Source: Hyphomicrobium_A sp963745205 (lineage in GTDB: Bacteria > Pseudomonadota > Alphaproteobacteria > Rhizobiales > Hyphomicrobiaceae). From it: a DNA stretch of 64,000 nt. Below the pieces are notes generated by a model. That model searched no databases. It was not told the origin of the DNA and worked only from the letters and a program-made list of their open reading frames with translations. Location of the stretch: contig CAVUWX010000013.1 of NCBI GenBank assembly GCA_963745205.1, forward strand, positions 1-64,000. The letters run 5' to 3'. Both the position numbers and the translations under genes were made by a program. This document shows positions 45,216 through 55,611 of the stretch, piece by piece (position 1 is the first letter of the stretch; each line of letters opens with the position of its first letter).

Positions 45216-45869
45216 CTAGGCCTTCTTCTCGTCCTCGGCCGGCACTTCGGCGGCCGCAGCCTCGGCGACGAGGCGTTGCGCCTGCTCGATCCAATCGTCC
45301 TTCTCGATGCGGCCGTTGAGCTGCAGGGCCTCATCCAGGTTGGCGATGTCGTCGTCGGAGAGGTTGGCGATCTGCTCGAGCTTGAGGCAGTTGAGCTGGC
45401 GCAGCCGGCCCGTGAGGTCGGCGTCGATGCCCTTGATCTGCGTGAGATCCTCGGGCTCGCCCTTCGGCTTCTTGAAGCCCTTCCACTGCGCATTGAGGCG
45501 GCGCGCGCGCGCGTCCGAACGCTCGGCGATGCGAGCCGACTTGCCGCGGCGGCCGCGCAGATAATAGAGCTTCGCGCGGCGGACCTTGCCGCGGCGAATG
45601 ACCTCGATCTCGGCGATGTAGGGCGAGTACACGGGAAACACGCGCTCCACGCCCTCGCCGTAGGAGATTTTGCGCACCGTAAAGTTCTCGTTGATGCCGG
45701 AGCCAGAGCGGCCGATTACCACGCCCTCGTAGGCCTGGGTCCGGACGCTGTCGCCCTCGATCACCTTCACCATCACCTTGACGGTGTCGCCGGGGCCGAA
45801 CTCGGGCACGCCGCGCTTCGCGGTCACGGCGTTCATCTGCTCGCGCTCGAGTTCCTGGATGATGTTCAT
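45216..45869 (-). CDS. rplS: Ribosomal protein L19 with C-terminal HhH-like extension
   Basis: Residues 1-125 are bL19, at the 30S-50S interface: MNIIQELEREQMNAVTAKRG, FGPGDTVKVMVKVIEGDSVR, RRGKVRRAKLYYLRGRRGKS. Residues about 140-217 add a domain with DLTQIKGIDADLTGRLRQLN, CLKLEQIANLSDDDIANLDE, a helix-hairpin-helix-like fold seen on L19 of many Rhizobiales. The start at 45869 is the family start. Confidence 0.95.
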   Translation of the reverse strand: MNIIQELEREQMNAVTAKRGVPEFGPGDTVKVMVKVIEGDSVRTQAYEGVVIGRSGSGINENFTVRKISYGEGVERVFPVYSPYIAEIEVIRRGKVRRAKLYYLRGRRGKSARIAERSDARARRLNAQWKGFKKPKGEPEDLTQIKGIDADLTGRLRQLNCLKLEQIANLSDDDIANLDEALQLNGRIEKDDWIEQAQRLVAEAAAAEVPAEDEKKA

Positions 45870-46022
45870 TGGCCACCTTGAATAAAAACGACCGAGCGGC
45901 TCGGCACGACAGGCCGGCACCCCGCTACGGCAAGCCTTGGGGAATTTGGCCGCGGTCATAGCCGAATTGGGCCGGATTGTCGATATGGAGTTTCCCGGAG
46001 GTCTGCGCCAACTCTTTCAGCT

Positions 46023-46769
46023 TCACTCCGGCTCCATGCGCTCGCCCGGGCCCCGTTTCCTTCCCGCAAGATCCGGCCGGCGCTCGGCCGTCAGGCGCTC
46101 GGCCTCGTGGCGGCGCCATTCCTCGACCCGCTTGTGATCGCCCGACAAAAGGATGTCTGGGATCGCCCGGCCTTCCCATTCGCGGGGCTTGGTGTAGTGC
46201 GGATACTCGAGAAGACCTCCCTCGAAGCTTTCCTGGCTGAGTGATTCCGCCGCGCCGACGACCCCTGGAAGCAGGCGGATGCAGGCGTCGAGCACCACCA
46301 TGGCGGCAAGCTCTCCGCCCGAGAGCACGTAGTCGCCGATCGAGACCTCGCGCATGCTGCGGGCCGCGATGACGCGCTCGTCGATGCCCTCGAAACGGCC
46401 GGCGATCAGCATGACGCCGGGGCCGGCCGCGAGCTCACGGGCTAGCGTCTGGTCGAACGGGACGCCGCGCGGGGACAGGTAGATGAGCGGCGCATCGAGG
46501 TCGATGGTGCGTGCGTGGTCTATGGCGGCTGCCAGCACGTCGGCGCGCATCACCATGCCGGCGCCGCCGCCGGCCGGGGCATCATCGACGGAGCGGTGCC
46601 GGCCGAGGCCGAAGTCGCGGACGGCAACGGTTGCGAGCGACCAGATGCCGGCTTCCAGCGCCTGGCCCGAGAGCGAGATGCCCAAGGGGCCGGGAAACAT
46701 CTCTGGAAAGAGCGTCAGCACGGTTGCGCGCCATGGCGGCCGGCCGTCGCTCGTGGGGATGTGAGGCAT
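46023..46769 (-). CDS. trmD: tRNA (guanine-N1)-methyltransferase
   Basis: Methylates G37 of tRNAs with G36G37, preventing frameshifts. The SAM-binding trefoil knot is visible: RFEGIDERVI and SIGDYVLSGGELAAMVVLDA. DAPAGGGAGMVMRADVLAAA and GLLEYPHYTKPREWEGRAIP, DILLSGDHKRVEEWRR complete the family. It is upstream of rplS on the same strand, the usual order. Confidence 0.97.
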   Translation of the reverse strand: MPHIPTSDGRPPWRATVLTLFPEMFPGPLGISLSGQALEAGIWSLATVAVRDFGLGRHRSVDDAPAGGGAGMVMRADVLAAAIDHARTIDLDAPLIYLSPRGVPFDQTLARELAAGPGVMLIAGRFEGIDERVIAARSMREVSIGDYVLSGGELAAMVVLDACIRLLPGVVGAAESLSQESFEGGLLEYPHYTKPREWEGRAIPDILLSGDHKRVEEWRRHEAERLTAERRPDLAGRKRGPGERMEPE

Positions 46770-46782
46770 GGCGAGTTCCTAC

Positions 46783-46810
46783 ACCCTCTCCCCGCATGCG
46801 GGGAGAGGGT
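46783..46810. repeat. 28-bp perfect palindrome (REP-like)
   Basis: A perfect 14-bp inverted repeat centred on GCATGC, with CTCTCCCCGC on the left arm. It lies between DUF1330 and trmD. Similar C/G-rich palindromes are widespread in Rhizobiales intergenic DNA. It could also form a terminator hairpin, without a T-run. Confidence 0.65.
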
Positions 46811-46839
46811 CGCCCAATTAAGGAAGGGAAGGGAACCCC

Positions 46840-47127
46840 TCAAACCCCCTCGACCACCACCATGTCGAGGATGCCGGCACCCTGGCGCAGCTTCTTGGCT
46901 TCCGCGTAGTCCGCTGAGGTAGCGTAGCCCTGTGCGTGCTCGTAGCTCGGGAACTCTAAGATCACGTTGCGGGGGCGTCCTGCCCCTTCGATGATCTGGC
47001 TGCGGCCGCCACGCACGATCGGCTTTCCCTCGTACTTGTCGAGCGCGATCTTGGATTTGGCGACGTACTCGGCCCACTTCGCGGGGTCCGTCACCTCGGC
47101 GCGCACGATCACGTATCCTTTGGCCAT
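46840..47127 (-). CDS. DUF1330 domain-containing protein
   Basis: The 95 residues show the dimeric alpha-beta barrel pattern: KGYVIVRAEVTDPAKWAEYV, GRPRNVILEFPSYEHAQGYA and ILDMVVVEGV. The biochemical role of the family is unknown. It follows pyrF by 30 bp on the same strand. Confidence 0.9.
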   Translation of the reverse strand: MAKGYVIVRAEVTDPAKWAEYVAKSKIALDKYEGKPIVRGGRSQIIEGAGRPRNVILEFPSYEHAQGYATSADYAEAKKLRQGAGILDMVVVEGV

Positions 47128-47157
47128 TGGTTGAGCCGTCCTCCCGTTCGCTGCGTT

Positions 47158-47874
47158 TCAGTTGGCTTTTCCGCCTGCCTCGCGGATGTGGTGGATGAAG
47201 GTCTTCGCTATCGCGGCCGGGTCGTCGGCCTGGGTGATGGGCCGCCCCACCACGATATAGTCGGCGCCCGCTGCGATCGCGTGATCGGGCGTGGTGATGC
47301 GCTCCTGGTCGTCAGTGGCGCTACCGGTAAGGCGGATGCCCGGCGTCACGATGAGGAAGCCGGGCCCGACCGCCGCGCGGATGCCCCCCGCTTCCTGACC
47401 TGAGCCGACGACGCCGTCGAAGCCCGATTCGTGAGCAAGCCGCGCGCGCTTCAAGACGAGGTCGGCGGGGGTGTGCGAGGAGCCCTGCTGCTTGAGATCG
47501 TCGGCCGTCAGGTTTGTGAGCACCGTGACCGCGAGCAGCTTCAACTGGCTGCCGCCGCGCCCGGTCACGGCCGCGCGCAGCGTCTTCAGGTCATGGCCGT
47601 GCACGGTCAGAAAGTCGACGCCGAGCTCGGTCGCGTTCGCAACCGCTCGCTCGACGGTGTTGCCGATGTCCAAGAGCTTCATGTCGAGGAAGACGTGCTT
47701 GCCCTCGGCCTTCAACGCGCGCGCCAGCTCCAGCCCGCCGGAGAAGATGAGCTCGAGCCCGATCTTGTAGAACGTCACCTCGCGCCCGAGCTTGGCGACG
47801 AGGCGCTGCGCCTCCTCGACCGTCGGCATGTCGAGCGCGACGATTAGGCGGTCCTTGGCGGCGATGGAGCTCAT
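47158..47874 (-). CDS. pyrF: Orotidine 5'-phosphate decarboxylase
   Basis: Makes UMP from OMP, the last step of pyrimidine synthesis. RLIVALDMPTVEEAQRLVAK and HVFLDMKLLDIGNTVERAVA contain the substrate-binding Asp and the catalytic Lys-Asp pair (DxKxxD). VTPGIRLTGSATDDQERITT and ADYIVVGRPITQADDPAAIA bind the phosphate. The length of 238 residues is normal. Confidence 0.97.
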   Translation of the reverse strand: MSSIAAKDRLIVALDMPTVEEAQRLVAKLGREVTFYKIGLELIFSGGLELARALKAEGKHVFLDMKLLDIGNTVERAVANATELGVDFLTVHGHDLKTLRAAVTGRGGSQLKLLAVTVLTNLTADDLKQQGSSHTPADLVLKRARLAHESGFDGVVGSGQEAGGIRAAVGPGFLIVTPGIRLTGSATDDQERITTPDHAIAAGADYIVVGRPITQADDPAAIAKTFIHHIREAGGKAN

Positions 47875-47899
47875 GGGGAACGGCCGGGGCTATAGAGCT

Positions 47900-48487
47900 C
47901 TAGCCATGCAGCACATGCGCGGCGCGCGCAAGCTTCTGGATGAGCTGCTTGAAGCTCTCCTGCGCGTCCTTGTTTTTCAAGTGACCGTGCTCGTCGAAGG
48001 CTTCGTTGGCGCGCGGCACCGCGAACTGGTCGGGCAGCACGAGCGCAAACAAGCCCAGCTCCAGCACGGTGCGTACTGTGATGAGGCTGCGCAGGCCGCC
48101 CATGCCGCCAGGCGAAGCCGAGCCCAGGGCGAACACGCGTGTCTTGAACACCTGCAGCGGCTCCTCACCCTCCTCGCGCGTGTGGCTGATCCAGTCGAGG
48201 GCGTTCTTGAGCAGCGGGGTGATGGAGGCGTTGTACTCGGGGCTGGCGATGAAGATGCCGCTGTGGGCCTGCATCAGCGCCTTGAATTTGCGCGCGTTTT
48301 CGGGCGCGCCCTCGGCCGCTTCGAGGTCGCCGTTGTACATCGGCATCGGATAGTCGCCGAGGTCGGCGAAGGTCGCGGGGATGCCGTTGGCGTCCGCAAT
48401 CATGGTACCGAGGCGTGCGAGCTTCTTGTTGTAAGAGGCCGCGCGAGATGAGCCGGCGAAAAACAGCAGCCTTGCCGGAGCGGTCAT
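47900..48487 (-). CDS. NADPH-dependent FMN reductase family protein
   Basis: A flavodoxin-fold protein of 195 residues: LLFFAGSSRAASYNKKLARL binds the FMN phosphate, IFIASPEYNASITPLLKNAL, DWISH is the family signature, and GGLRSLITVRTVLELGLFAL closes the fold. These enzymes reduce quinones, azo dyes, chromate or free flavin with NAD(P)H; the substrate is not predictable. The start is MTAPARL at 48487. Confidence 0.9.
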   Translation of the reverse strand: MTAPARLLFFAGSSRAASYNKKLARLGTMIADANGIPATFADLGDYPMPMYNGDLEAAEGAPENARKFKALMQAHSGIFIASPEYNASITPLLKNALDWISHTREEGEEPLQVFKTRVFALGSASPGGMGGLRSLITVRTVLELGLFALVLPDQFAVPRANEAFDEHGHLKNKDAQESFKQLIQKLARAAHVLHG

Positions 48488-48539
48488 CGAGCGCGTTCCC
48501 GCGAGTGAGTTGGCTTGCCTGCCCGGCCGGCGGGTGTCG

Positions 48540-49673
48540 TTACGAACCCTTGCCTTCGAAGAAATCTTTGACGCGCGCGAAGAAGCCGGCGCTCTCGGGG
48601 CTCGTCTCCTTGTGGCTCTCTTTTTCGAACTCTTCGAGCAGCTCGCGCTGGCGCTTCGTGAGGCTCTTGGGCGTCTCCACCTCGACCTGGATGTACATGT
48701 CGCCGGAGACCTTCGACCGCAGCACGGGCATGCCCTTGCCCTTGAGGCGGAACTGCTTACCGCTCTCGGAGCCCTCCGGAACTTTGACCCGCGTCGCCGA
48801 GCCATCGACGGTCGGTACCTCGATCTGCCCACCGAGCGCCGCCGTCGTCATCGAGATCGGCACCTTGCAGAACAGGTCCGCGCCATCGCGCTGGAAGAAC
48901 TCGTGCGGCTTGATCGAAAGGAAAATGTAGAGGTCACCGGCCGGACCGCCGCGCAGGCCTGCCTCCCCTTCGCCCGCGAGCCGGATGCGCGTGCCATCCT
49001 CCACGCCCGCCGGGATGTTGACCGAGAGCGTGCGCTCTTTCGTGATGCGGCCCGATCCGCGGCAGCTTTGGCAGGGATCCTCGATCGTCTCGCCGCGGCC
49101 CTGGCAGTTCGGGCAAGTGCGCTCGATGGTGAAGAAGCCCTGGCTGGCGCGCACCTTGCCGTGGCCGCCGCAGGTGGGACAGGTCGTCGGCTTGGTGCCG
49201 GCTTTGGCGCCGCTGCCGCTACACGTTTCACAGGAAACGCTGGTCGGCACGCAGATCTGCGCGGTCTTGCCTGCGAACGCTTCGGTGAGCGAGATTTCCA
49301 AGTTGTAGCGCAAGTCGGCGCCGCGCTCGCGCGAGGAACGCTGGCGCTGGCCGCGCCGGCCGCCCATGAACTCCCCGAACAGATCGTCGAAGATGTCCGA
49401 CATCGAGGAGGCGAAGTCGGGCCCGAACCCGCGGGCCCCGCCGCCACCGTCGAACGCGGCATGCCCGAAGTGGTCGTAGGCTGCGCGCTTCTGCGGGTCC
49501 TTGAGGACCTCGTAGGCTTCGCTCACCTCCCTGAAGCGCAATTCCGCGCGCGTATCGCCGGGATTGCAGTCGGGATGGAACTCCTTGGCGAGGCGTCGGT
49601 AAGCCGACTTCAGCTCCTGCTCGCTGGCACCCCGGGCAATGCCGAGGGTCTCGTAGTAGCAGCGCTTGGCCAT
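48540..49673 (-). CDS. dnaJ: Chaperone DnaJ
   Basis: The J domain has the HPD motif in RLAKEFHPDCNPGD. A Gly/Phe-rich linker (SSMSDIFDDLFGEFMGGRRG) follows, then four zinc-binding CxxCxGxG repeats (CETCSGSG, CPTCGGHG, CPNCQGRG, CQSCRGSG) and the substrate-binding C-terminal domains. It stimulates DnaK and delivers unfolded clients. The ATG at 49673 (MAKRCYYETLG) is the family start; another in frame at 49703 would add ten residues. It is downstream of dnaK. Confidence 0.97.
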   Translation of the reverse strand: MAKRCYYETLGIARGASEQELKSAYRRLAKEFHPDCNPGDTRAELRFREVSEAYEVLKDPQKRAAYDHFGHAAFDGGGGARGFGPDFASSMSDIFDDLFGEFMGGRRGQRQRSSRERGADLRYNLEISLTEAFAGKTAQICVPTSVSCETCSGSGAKAGTKPTTCPTCGGHGKVRASQGFFTIERTCPNCQGRGETIEDPCQSCRGSGRITKERTLSVNIPAGVEDGTRIRLAGEGEAGLRGGPAGDLYIFLSIKPHEFFQRDGADLFCKVPISMTTAALGGQIEVPTVDGSATRVKVPEGSESGKQFRLKGKGMPVLRSKVSGDMYIQVEVETPKSLTKRQRELLEEFEKESHKETSPESAGFFARVKDFFEGKGS

Positions 49674-49853
49674 GTCGAGCGCGGGTCCTTCGGATTCGCT
49701 CATGGGTCGAAAAAGTCCTGAGATTGGGAGATAGCGATGTTTTATCGGCGGGGGAAGATCAGCCGATGACTAAATTCAAGAACGCCGCGCCGGTGTTGCA
49801 GCAGATTCAGAGATGGGTGCGTCTGCCTCAAAATGCATCCCCCGGAACGACAA

Positions 49854-49875
49854 AGCCCGGCCGCGGGGCCGGGCT
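49854..49875 (-). terminator. dnaK terminator hairpin
   Basis: A 9-bp GC stem (AGCCCGGCC with GGCCGGGCT, loop GCGG), followed on the minus strand by TTTGTC, lies 34 bp after the dnaK stop. It may limit read-through into dnaJ. Confidence 0.7.
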
Positions 49876-49908
49876 CGTCTTTGCTGCTGTCGCCTGTCTT
49901 AAGCGAGA

Positions 49909-51837
<1,929 letters not shown>

Positions 51838-51966
51838 GTGCCTATCCTCATCTTATTAGCGGCGGACCGGTCGGACCCGAGCTTCGGCGTCCGGAGCTTC
51901 CGGCGCTGCAAATGCTGCGCGCCGGCTTCGGTCCCCTATGGAGCATCCAAACGGTAAACGTCGCTT

Positions 51967-51994
51967 ATATAAGGTCGCTTTTGCGCCGCGCAAC
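51967..51994 (-). promoter_or_regulatory. RpoH-like promoter of dnaK
   Basis: On the minus strand GTTG is followed by 17 bases and CTTATAT. This fits the alphaproteobacterial heat-shock sigma consensus CTTG-N17-CYTATNT with one mismatch in the -35. The predicted start is about 120 bases upstream of the dnaK ATG. Confidence 0.5.
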
Positions 51995-52068
51995 GGGAAC
52001 AGAGTTTTGCGGCGATCAATTTTGCCCACGTTTTCCGCGGTTCCCGCGTGTTGCGTGATGAGGTGTTC

Positions 52069-52683
52069 TCAGTTGGCCTCGCTTGCGTTTCCCGTAGCGG
52101 CATCGTCGTCCGCGGCGCCCGGCTTGGCTCCGCCCTTCGCCACCACGACCATCGCCGGCCTCAGCACGCGGTCCTCCAGCACGTAGCCTGGCTGATACAC
52201 CTGAACGACCGTACCGGGAGCAACGTCGCGGTTCTCCACCTCGATCATCGCCTGATGCTGGTGCGGGTTGAACGGCTCTCCCTCGGGCACAACCCGTTTG
52301 ACGCCGTTGCGCTCGAGGATGTTGAGGAACTCGCGGTCGGTCAAGGAGACGCCCTCGATCAGGGCTTTGAGCGCTGGGTCGGCGTCGGCCGCGCCGGCAG
52401 GGACGGCGGCGATCGCGCGCTGCAGGTTGTCGCCGATGCTCAAGACATCGCGCGCGAACTTGGTGATGGCGTACTTCGCCGTCTCCTCCTTGTCGCGCTC
52501 GGTGCGTTTACGCAAGTTGTCCATGTCGGCGTGCGCGCGTAAGAGCCGGTCGGTCAGCTCGGCGATGCGCCCCTCGAGCGTTCCGACATCGGGGGCGGGC
52601 TCGGCAGCCGCTTCGCTTGCAGGTGCACCTGCCTCGGCTGCCGTTGTCTGATCCTGATCGGGCTTTCCGGTTTCGTCGGCCAT
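52069..52683 (-). CDS. grpE: Nucleotide exchange factor GrpE
   Basis: Releases ADP from DnaK. A disordered Ala/Glu-rich N-terminus leads to a coiled coil (RIAELTDRLLRAHADMDNLR, KRTERDKEETAKYAITKFAR) and the beta domain (EGEPFNPHQHQAMIEVENRD, VYQPGYVLEDRVLRPAMVVV). The start at 52683 follows GGAGA. It lies between dnaK and hrcA on the same strand. Confidence 0.97.
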   Translation of the reverse strand: MADETGKPDQDQTTAAEAGAPASEAAAEPAPDVGTLEGRIAELTDRLLRAHADMDNLRKRTERDKEETAKYAITKFARDVLSIGDNLQRAIAAVPAGAADADPALKALIEGVSLTDREFLNILERNGVKRVVPEGEPFNPHQHQAMIEVENRDVAPGTVVQVYQPGYVLEDRVLRPAMVVVAKGGAKPGAADDDAATGNASEAN

Positions 52684-52807
52684 TTTTTCTCCGCGGCGCT
52701 CGCGGGTCCTCATCTTGGGATGCCGGGCGATGGGCGCCCGCCTTGAGAGGACCGGATCAATCGGTCAATAGAATTCGTGCCCGATATCAGGCGAGGCCGC
52801 ACAAAAA

Positions 52808-53911
52808 TCAAGTCAACAGTCGGCTAACGAGCTTGGCGGTGTAATCGACCATGGGAATAATGCGTGCGTAGTTGATGCGGGTCGGGCCGATTACGCCCAG
52901 GACGCCCACGATCTTGCGCTTCTCGTCGTGGAACGGCGCCACGATGAGCGAGGAGCCCGACAGCGAGAACAGCTTGTTCTCCGAACCGATGAAAATGCGC
53001 ACGCCGTCGGCATTCTCCGAGAGCCCGAGCAACTGCACGAGGTCGCGCTTGCGTTCCAGATCGTCGAACAGGCGGCGGATGCGTTCCAAATCCACCTCCG
53101 CGGTCAGATCCTTCAGCAGGTTGGCCTGGCCGCGCACGATGAGGCTCTTGCGATCATCGAGCGAGCCCGACCATTCGGCAAGCCCCGCCTGGATGACCTT
53201 CTGCGTCAGTACGTCGAGCTCGGCGCGGGAGCTTTGCAGCTCCGCCTCGATGCGCGCCCGCGCTTCCGCGATGGTCGAGCCGCGCACGCGCGTGTTGAGA
53301 TAGTTGGCGGCCTCCGCCAGGGCCGATGGCGGCAACCCGGCGGGAAGCGAGATGATGCGGTTCTCGACGGTCTGGTCCTCGCCGACGAGGACGACGAGCG
53401 CCTTGCCGGGCTCGAGCAAGACGAACTCGATGTGCTTCAAGCGCGCCACCTGCTGCTCGGCGAGCACCACCCCGGCGCAATGCGACAGGCCCGAGATCAT
53501 CTCGCCGGCTTCGTGCAGCACGTCGTCGATCGATTTGGAGCGCTTGCCCGTGATGTGCTGCTCGATCTGGCGGCGCTCGCGCGCCGTGAGGTCGCCGATC
53601 TCCAAGAGCCCGTCGACGAACATGCGCAGGCCGAGCTGGGTCGGCAGCCGCCCCGCCGAAGTGTGCGGGGCCGCGATAAGGCCGAGCTGCTCGAGGTCCG
53701 ACATCACGTTGCGGATGGAGGCCGGCGACAGCGTCATCGGCAGCGCGCGCGACAGATTGCGCGACCCTACGGGCTCGCCCGTCTCCAGGTACGTCTCCAC
53801 GATCTGCCGAAGAATCGTGCGGGAGCGATCGCTGAGTTTTGTGAGCTCGCTAACGACTTCGGTCATCGCGTCAGGGTGTGGTTGGACTCGTCTGCCATAT
53901 GCGGAGAACAT
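52808..53911 (-). CDS. hrcA: Heat-inducible transcription repressor HrcA
   Basis: Binds CIRCE elements and represses groESL in many alphaproteobacteria. The N-terminal winged helix reads ILRQIVETYLETGEPVGSRN, LSPASIRNVMSDLEQLGLIA and PHTSAGRLPTQLGLRMFVD. The GAF-like dimerisation domain follows (GVVLAEQQVARLKHIEFVLL, GVLGVIGPTRINYARIIPMV). An ATG at 53866 is an alternative start. I found no CIRCE in this window; the nearest groEL is a relic. It is divergent from rph. Confidence 0.95.
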   Translation of the reverse strand: MFSAYGRRVQPHPDAMTEVVSELTKLSDRSRTILRQIVETYLETGEPVGSRNLSRALPMTLSPASIRNVMSDLEQLGLIAAPHTSAGRLPTQLGLRMFVDGLLEIGDLTARERRQIEQHITGKRSKSIDDVLHEAGEMISGLSHCAGVVLAEQQVARLKHIEFVLLEPGKALVVLVGEDQTVENRIISLPAGLPPSALAEAANYLNTRVRGSTIAEARARIEAELQSSRAELDVLTQKVIQAGLAEWSGSLDDRKSLIVRGQANLLKDLTAEVDLERIRRLFDDLERKRDLVQLLGLSENADGVRIFIGSENKLFSLSGSSLIVAPFHDEKRKIVGVLGVIGPTRINYARIIPMVDYTAKLVSRLLT

Positions 53912-54028
53912 TACGGAAGCATTTCGCCTTTCGTCAAATTCGCCATCGGTTTTGGTTGAAGGGCCTGTGGGCGTCCCGTAGGGTCGCAGCCGCCCGCGGC
54001 CTCAAAAGACGGAAAAACCCTCAAAACC

Positions 54029-54742
54029 ATGCGCCCATCCAAACGCCAACCCGACGAGCTTCGCCGCGTTTCGATCGAACGCGCGGTTTCCAAGCACGCG
54101 GAAGGGTCCTGCCTCATCAAGTTCGGGGATACGCACGTGCTGTGCATGGCGAGCCTGGAAGAGCGCGTACCGCCTTGGCTCAAGGGCCAGGGCCGCGGCT
54201 GGGTGACGGCCGAGTACGGCATGCTCCCACGCGCCACCACCGACCGCACCCGGCGCGAGGTGACCGTCGGCCACGCTTCGGGACGGACGCAGGAGATCCA
54301 GCGCCTGATCGGACGGGCGCTGCGCGCCATCGTCGATCTCAGCAAGCTGGGCGAGCGGCAGATCTCCATCGACTGTGACGTACTGCAGGCGGACGGTGGC
54401 ACGCGCACAGCATCTATCACCGGAGCCTGGGTGGCGCTGCACGACTGCATCCAGTGGATGAAGCTACGCGACATGGTGAAAGACGGTGTCCTGCGCGACC
54501 AGGTGGCCGCCGTGAGCTGCGGGCTCTACAAGGGCGTACCTGTGCTCGATCTCGACTATGCGGAGGACAGTGCGGCGGAGGCCGATTCCAATTTTGTCAT
54601 GACGGGGACCGGGGGCATCGTCGAGGTGCAGGGCACGGCGGAGACCGTGGCCTTTAGCCAGGAAAGCTTCGACCAGCTCATGGTGCTCGCCAAGAAGGGC
54701 ATCGGCGAGCTCGTCGCGCTGCAGAAGCTCACCGTCGCTTAG
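54029..54742 (+). CDS. rph: Ribonuclease PH
   Basis: Trims tRNA 3' ends by phosphorolysis. RPSKRQPDELRRVSIERAVS, KHAEGSCLIKFGDTHVLCMA, the phosphate site in TDRTRREVTVGHASGRTQEI and VDLSKLGERQISIDCDVLQA, DGGTRTASITGAW are all present. The length of 237 residues is normal. It is the first gene of a plus-strand run and is divergent from hrcA. Confidence 0.98.
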   Translation: MRPSKRQPDELRRVSIERAVSKHAEGSCLIKFGDTHVLCMASLEERVPPWLKGQGRGWVTAEYGMLPRATTDRTRREVTVGHASGRTQEIQRLIGRALRAIVDLSKLGERQISIDCDVLQADGGTRTASITGAWVALHDCIQWMKLRDMVKDGVLRDQVAAVSCGLYKGVPVLDLDYAEDSAAEADSNFVMTGTGGIVEVQGTAETVAFSQESFDQLMVLAKKGIGELVALQKLTVA

Positions 54743-54750
54743 GTCGTCGC

Positions 54751-55179
54751 ATGATTGCAGGCCTTCTCGCCCTGACCGTCGCGGCCATGTTCACGGGCGC
54801 CGCGTTCTACGTCGGCTTCGCCGAACAGCCTGCGCGCCTGCAGCTCGACGACCGTGCACTGCTCGCGCAGTGGAAACCGAGCTACGCGCGCGGGTTCGCC
54901 ATGCAGGCAACGCTGGCGGTCGTCGGCTTCCTTCTGGGCATGCTGCAATGGTGGCAGAGCGGCAATGGCTTGTGGTTCGCCGGGGCGCTGTTGCTCGTGG
55001 CGAACTGGCCCTTCACCCTTTTCGTTATCATGCCGACCAACAAGGCTCTGTTGGCTACCGCAAGCGATGCGGCCGGTGCGAGGTCCCGGGAGCTGGTCGT
55101 GAAATGGGGACGGCTGCACGCGGTGCGGACGGCGCTCGGAGCCACAGCGGCGTTGGTCTTCCTATGGGCAGCGACGTGA
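54751..55179 (+). CDS. DUF1772 family membrane protein
   Basis: The 142 residues have four membrane segments: LLALTVAAMFTGAAFYVGFA, AMQATLAVVGFLLGMLQWW, GLWFAGALLLVANWPFTLFV and AVRTALGATAALVFLWA. FVIMPTNKAL is the family signature. The family includes anthrone oxygenase-like proteins, but most members are unstudied. It starts 8 bp after rph. Confidence 0.85.
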   Translation: MIAGLLALTVAAMFTGAAFYVGFAEQPARLQLDDRALLAQWKPSYARGFAMQATLAVVGFLLGMLQWWQSGNGLWFAGALLLVANWPFTLFVIMPTNKALLATASDAAGARSRELVVKWGRLHAVRTALGATAALVFLWAAT

Positions 55180-55601
55180 GTTCCGCCGGGCCGCCCAAAG
55201 CCATCCTCGAAGCCGTCCTCTACGCCAAGGATCTGCGCGCCATCGAGGCCTTCTATAACCGCGCGCTGCGGCTTGAGCCGTTCGCCAAGGCCGATGGCCG
55301 GCAGGTGTTCTACCGCTGCGGAGACCAGATGCTGCTCATCTTCAATCCGGACGCGACCGAGCTGCCGCTGGGCCCGGACGCAAAGCTCCCCGTGCCGCCA
55401 CACGGCGCCCGCGGCGAAGGCCACGTCTGCTTCCGCGCGAGCGCCGACGAGATCGCGGCGTGGCGCGCGCACCTGGAGACGGAAGGCATCGAGATCGAAG
55501 CCGATTTCGAATGGCCGGGCGGCGGCCGCTCCATCTACTTCCGCGATCCCGCGGGCAACTGCATCGAGTTCGCCGAGCCGCGCATCTGGGGCATGTCATG
55601 A
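55164..55601 (+). CDS. VOC family protein
   Basis: The 145 residues have a betaalphabetabetabeta repeat: ILEAVLYAKDLRAIEAFYNR, GDQMLLIFNPD, GEGHVCFRASADEIAAWRAH and GRSIYFRDPAGNCIEFAEPR. Likely metal ligands are the His of GHVCF and the Glu of IEFAEP. The substrate is unknown. The start overlaps the DUF1772 gene by 16 bp. Confidence 0.88.
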   Translation: MGSDVSSAGPPKAILEAVLYAKDLRAIEAFYNRALRLEPFAKADGRQVFYRCGDQMLLIFNPDATELPLGPDAKLPVPPHGARGEGHVCFRASADEIAAWRAHLETEGIEIEADFEWPGGGRSIYFRDPAGNCIEFAEPRIWGMS

Positions 55602-55611
55602 AGGATTTGGC

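Noticed and set aside
48510..49721. 403-codon frame on the plus strand
   Set aside because: Antisense to dnaJ; the dnaJ zinc motifs prove the minus-strand reading.
51838..52068. CIRCE element for HrcA
   Set aside because: No TTAGCACTC-N9-GAGTGCTAA-like repeat is visible near dnaK, grpE or hrcA.
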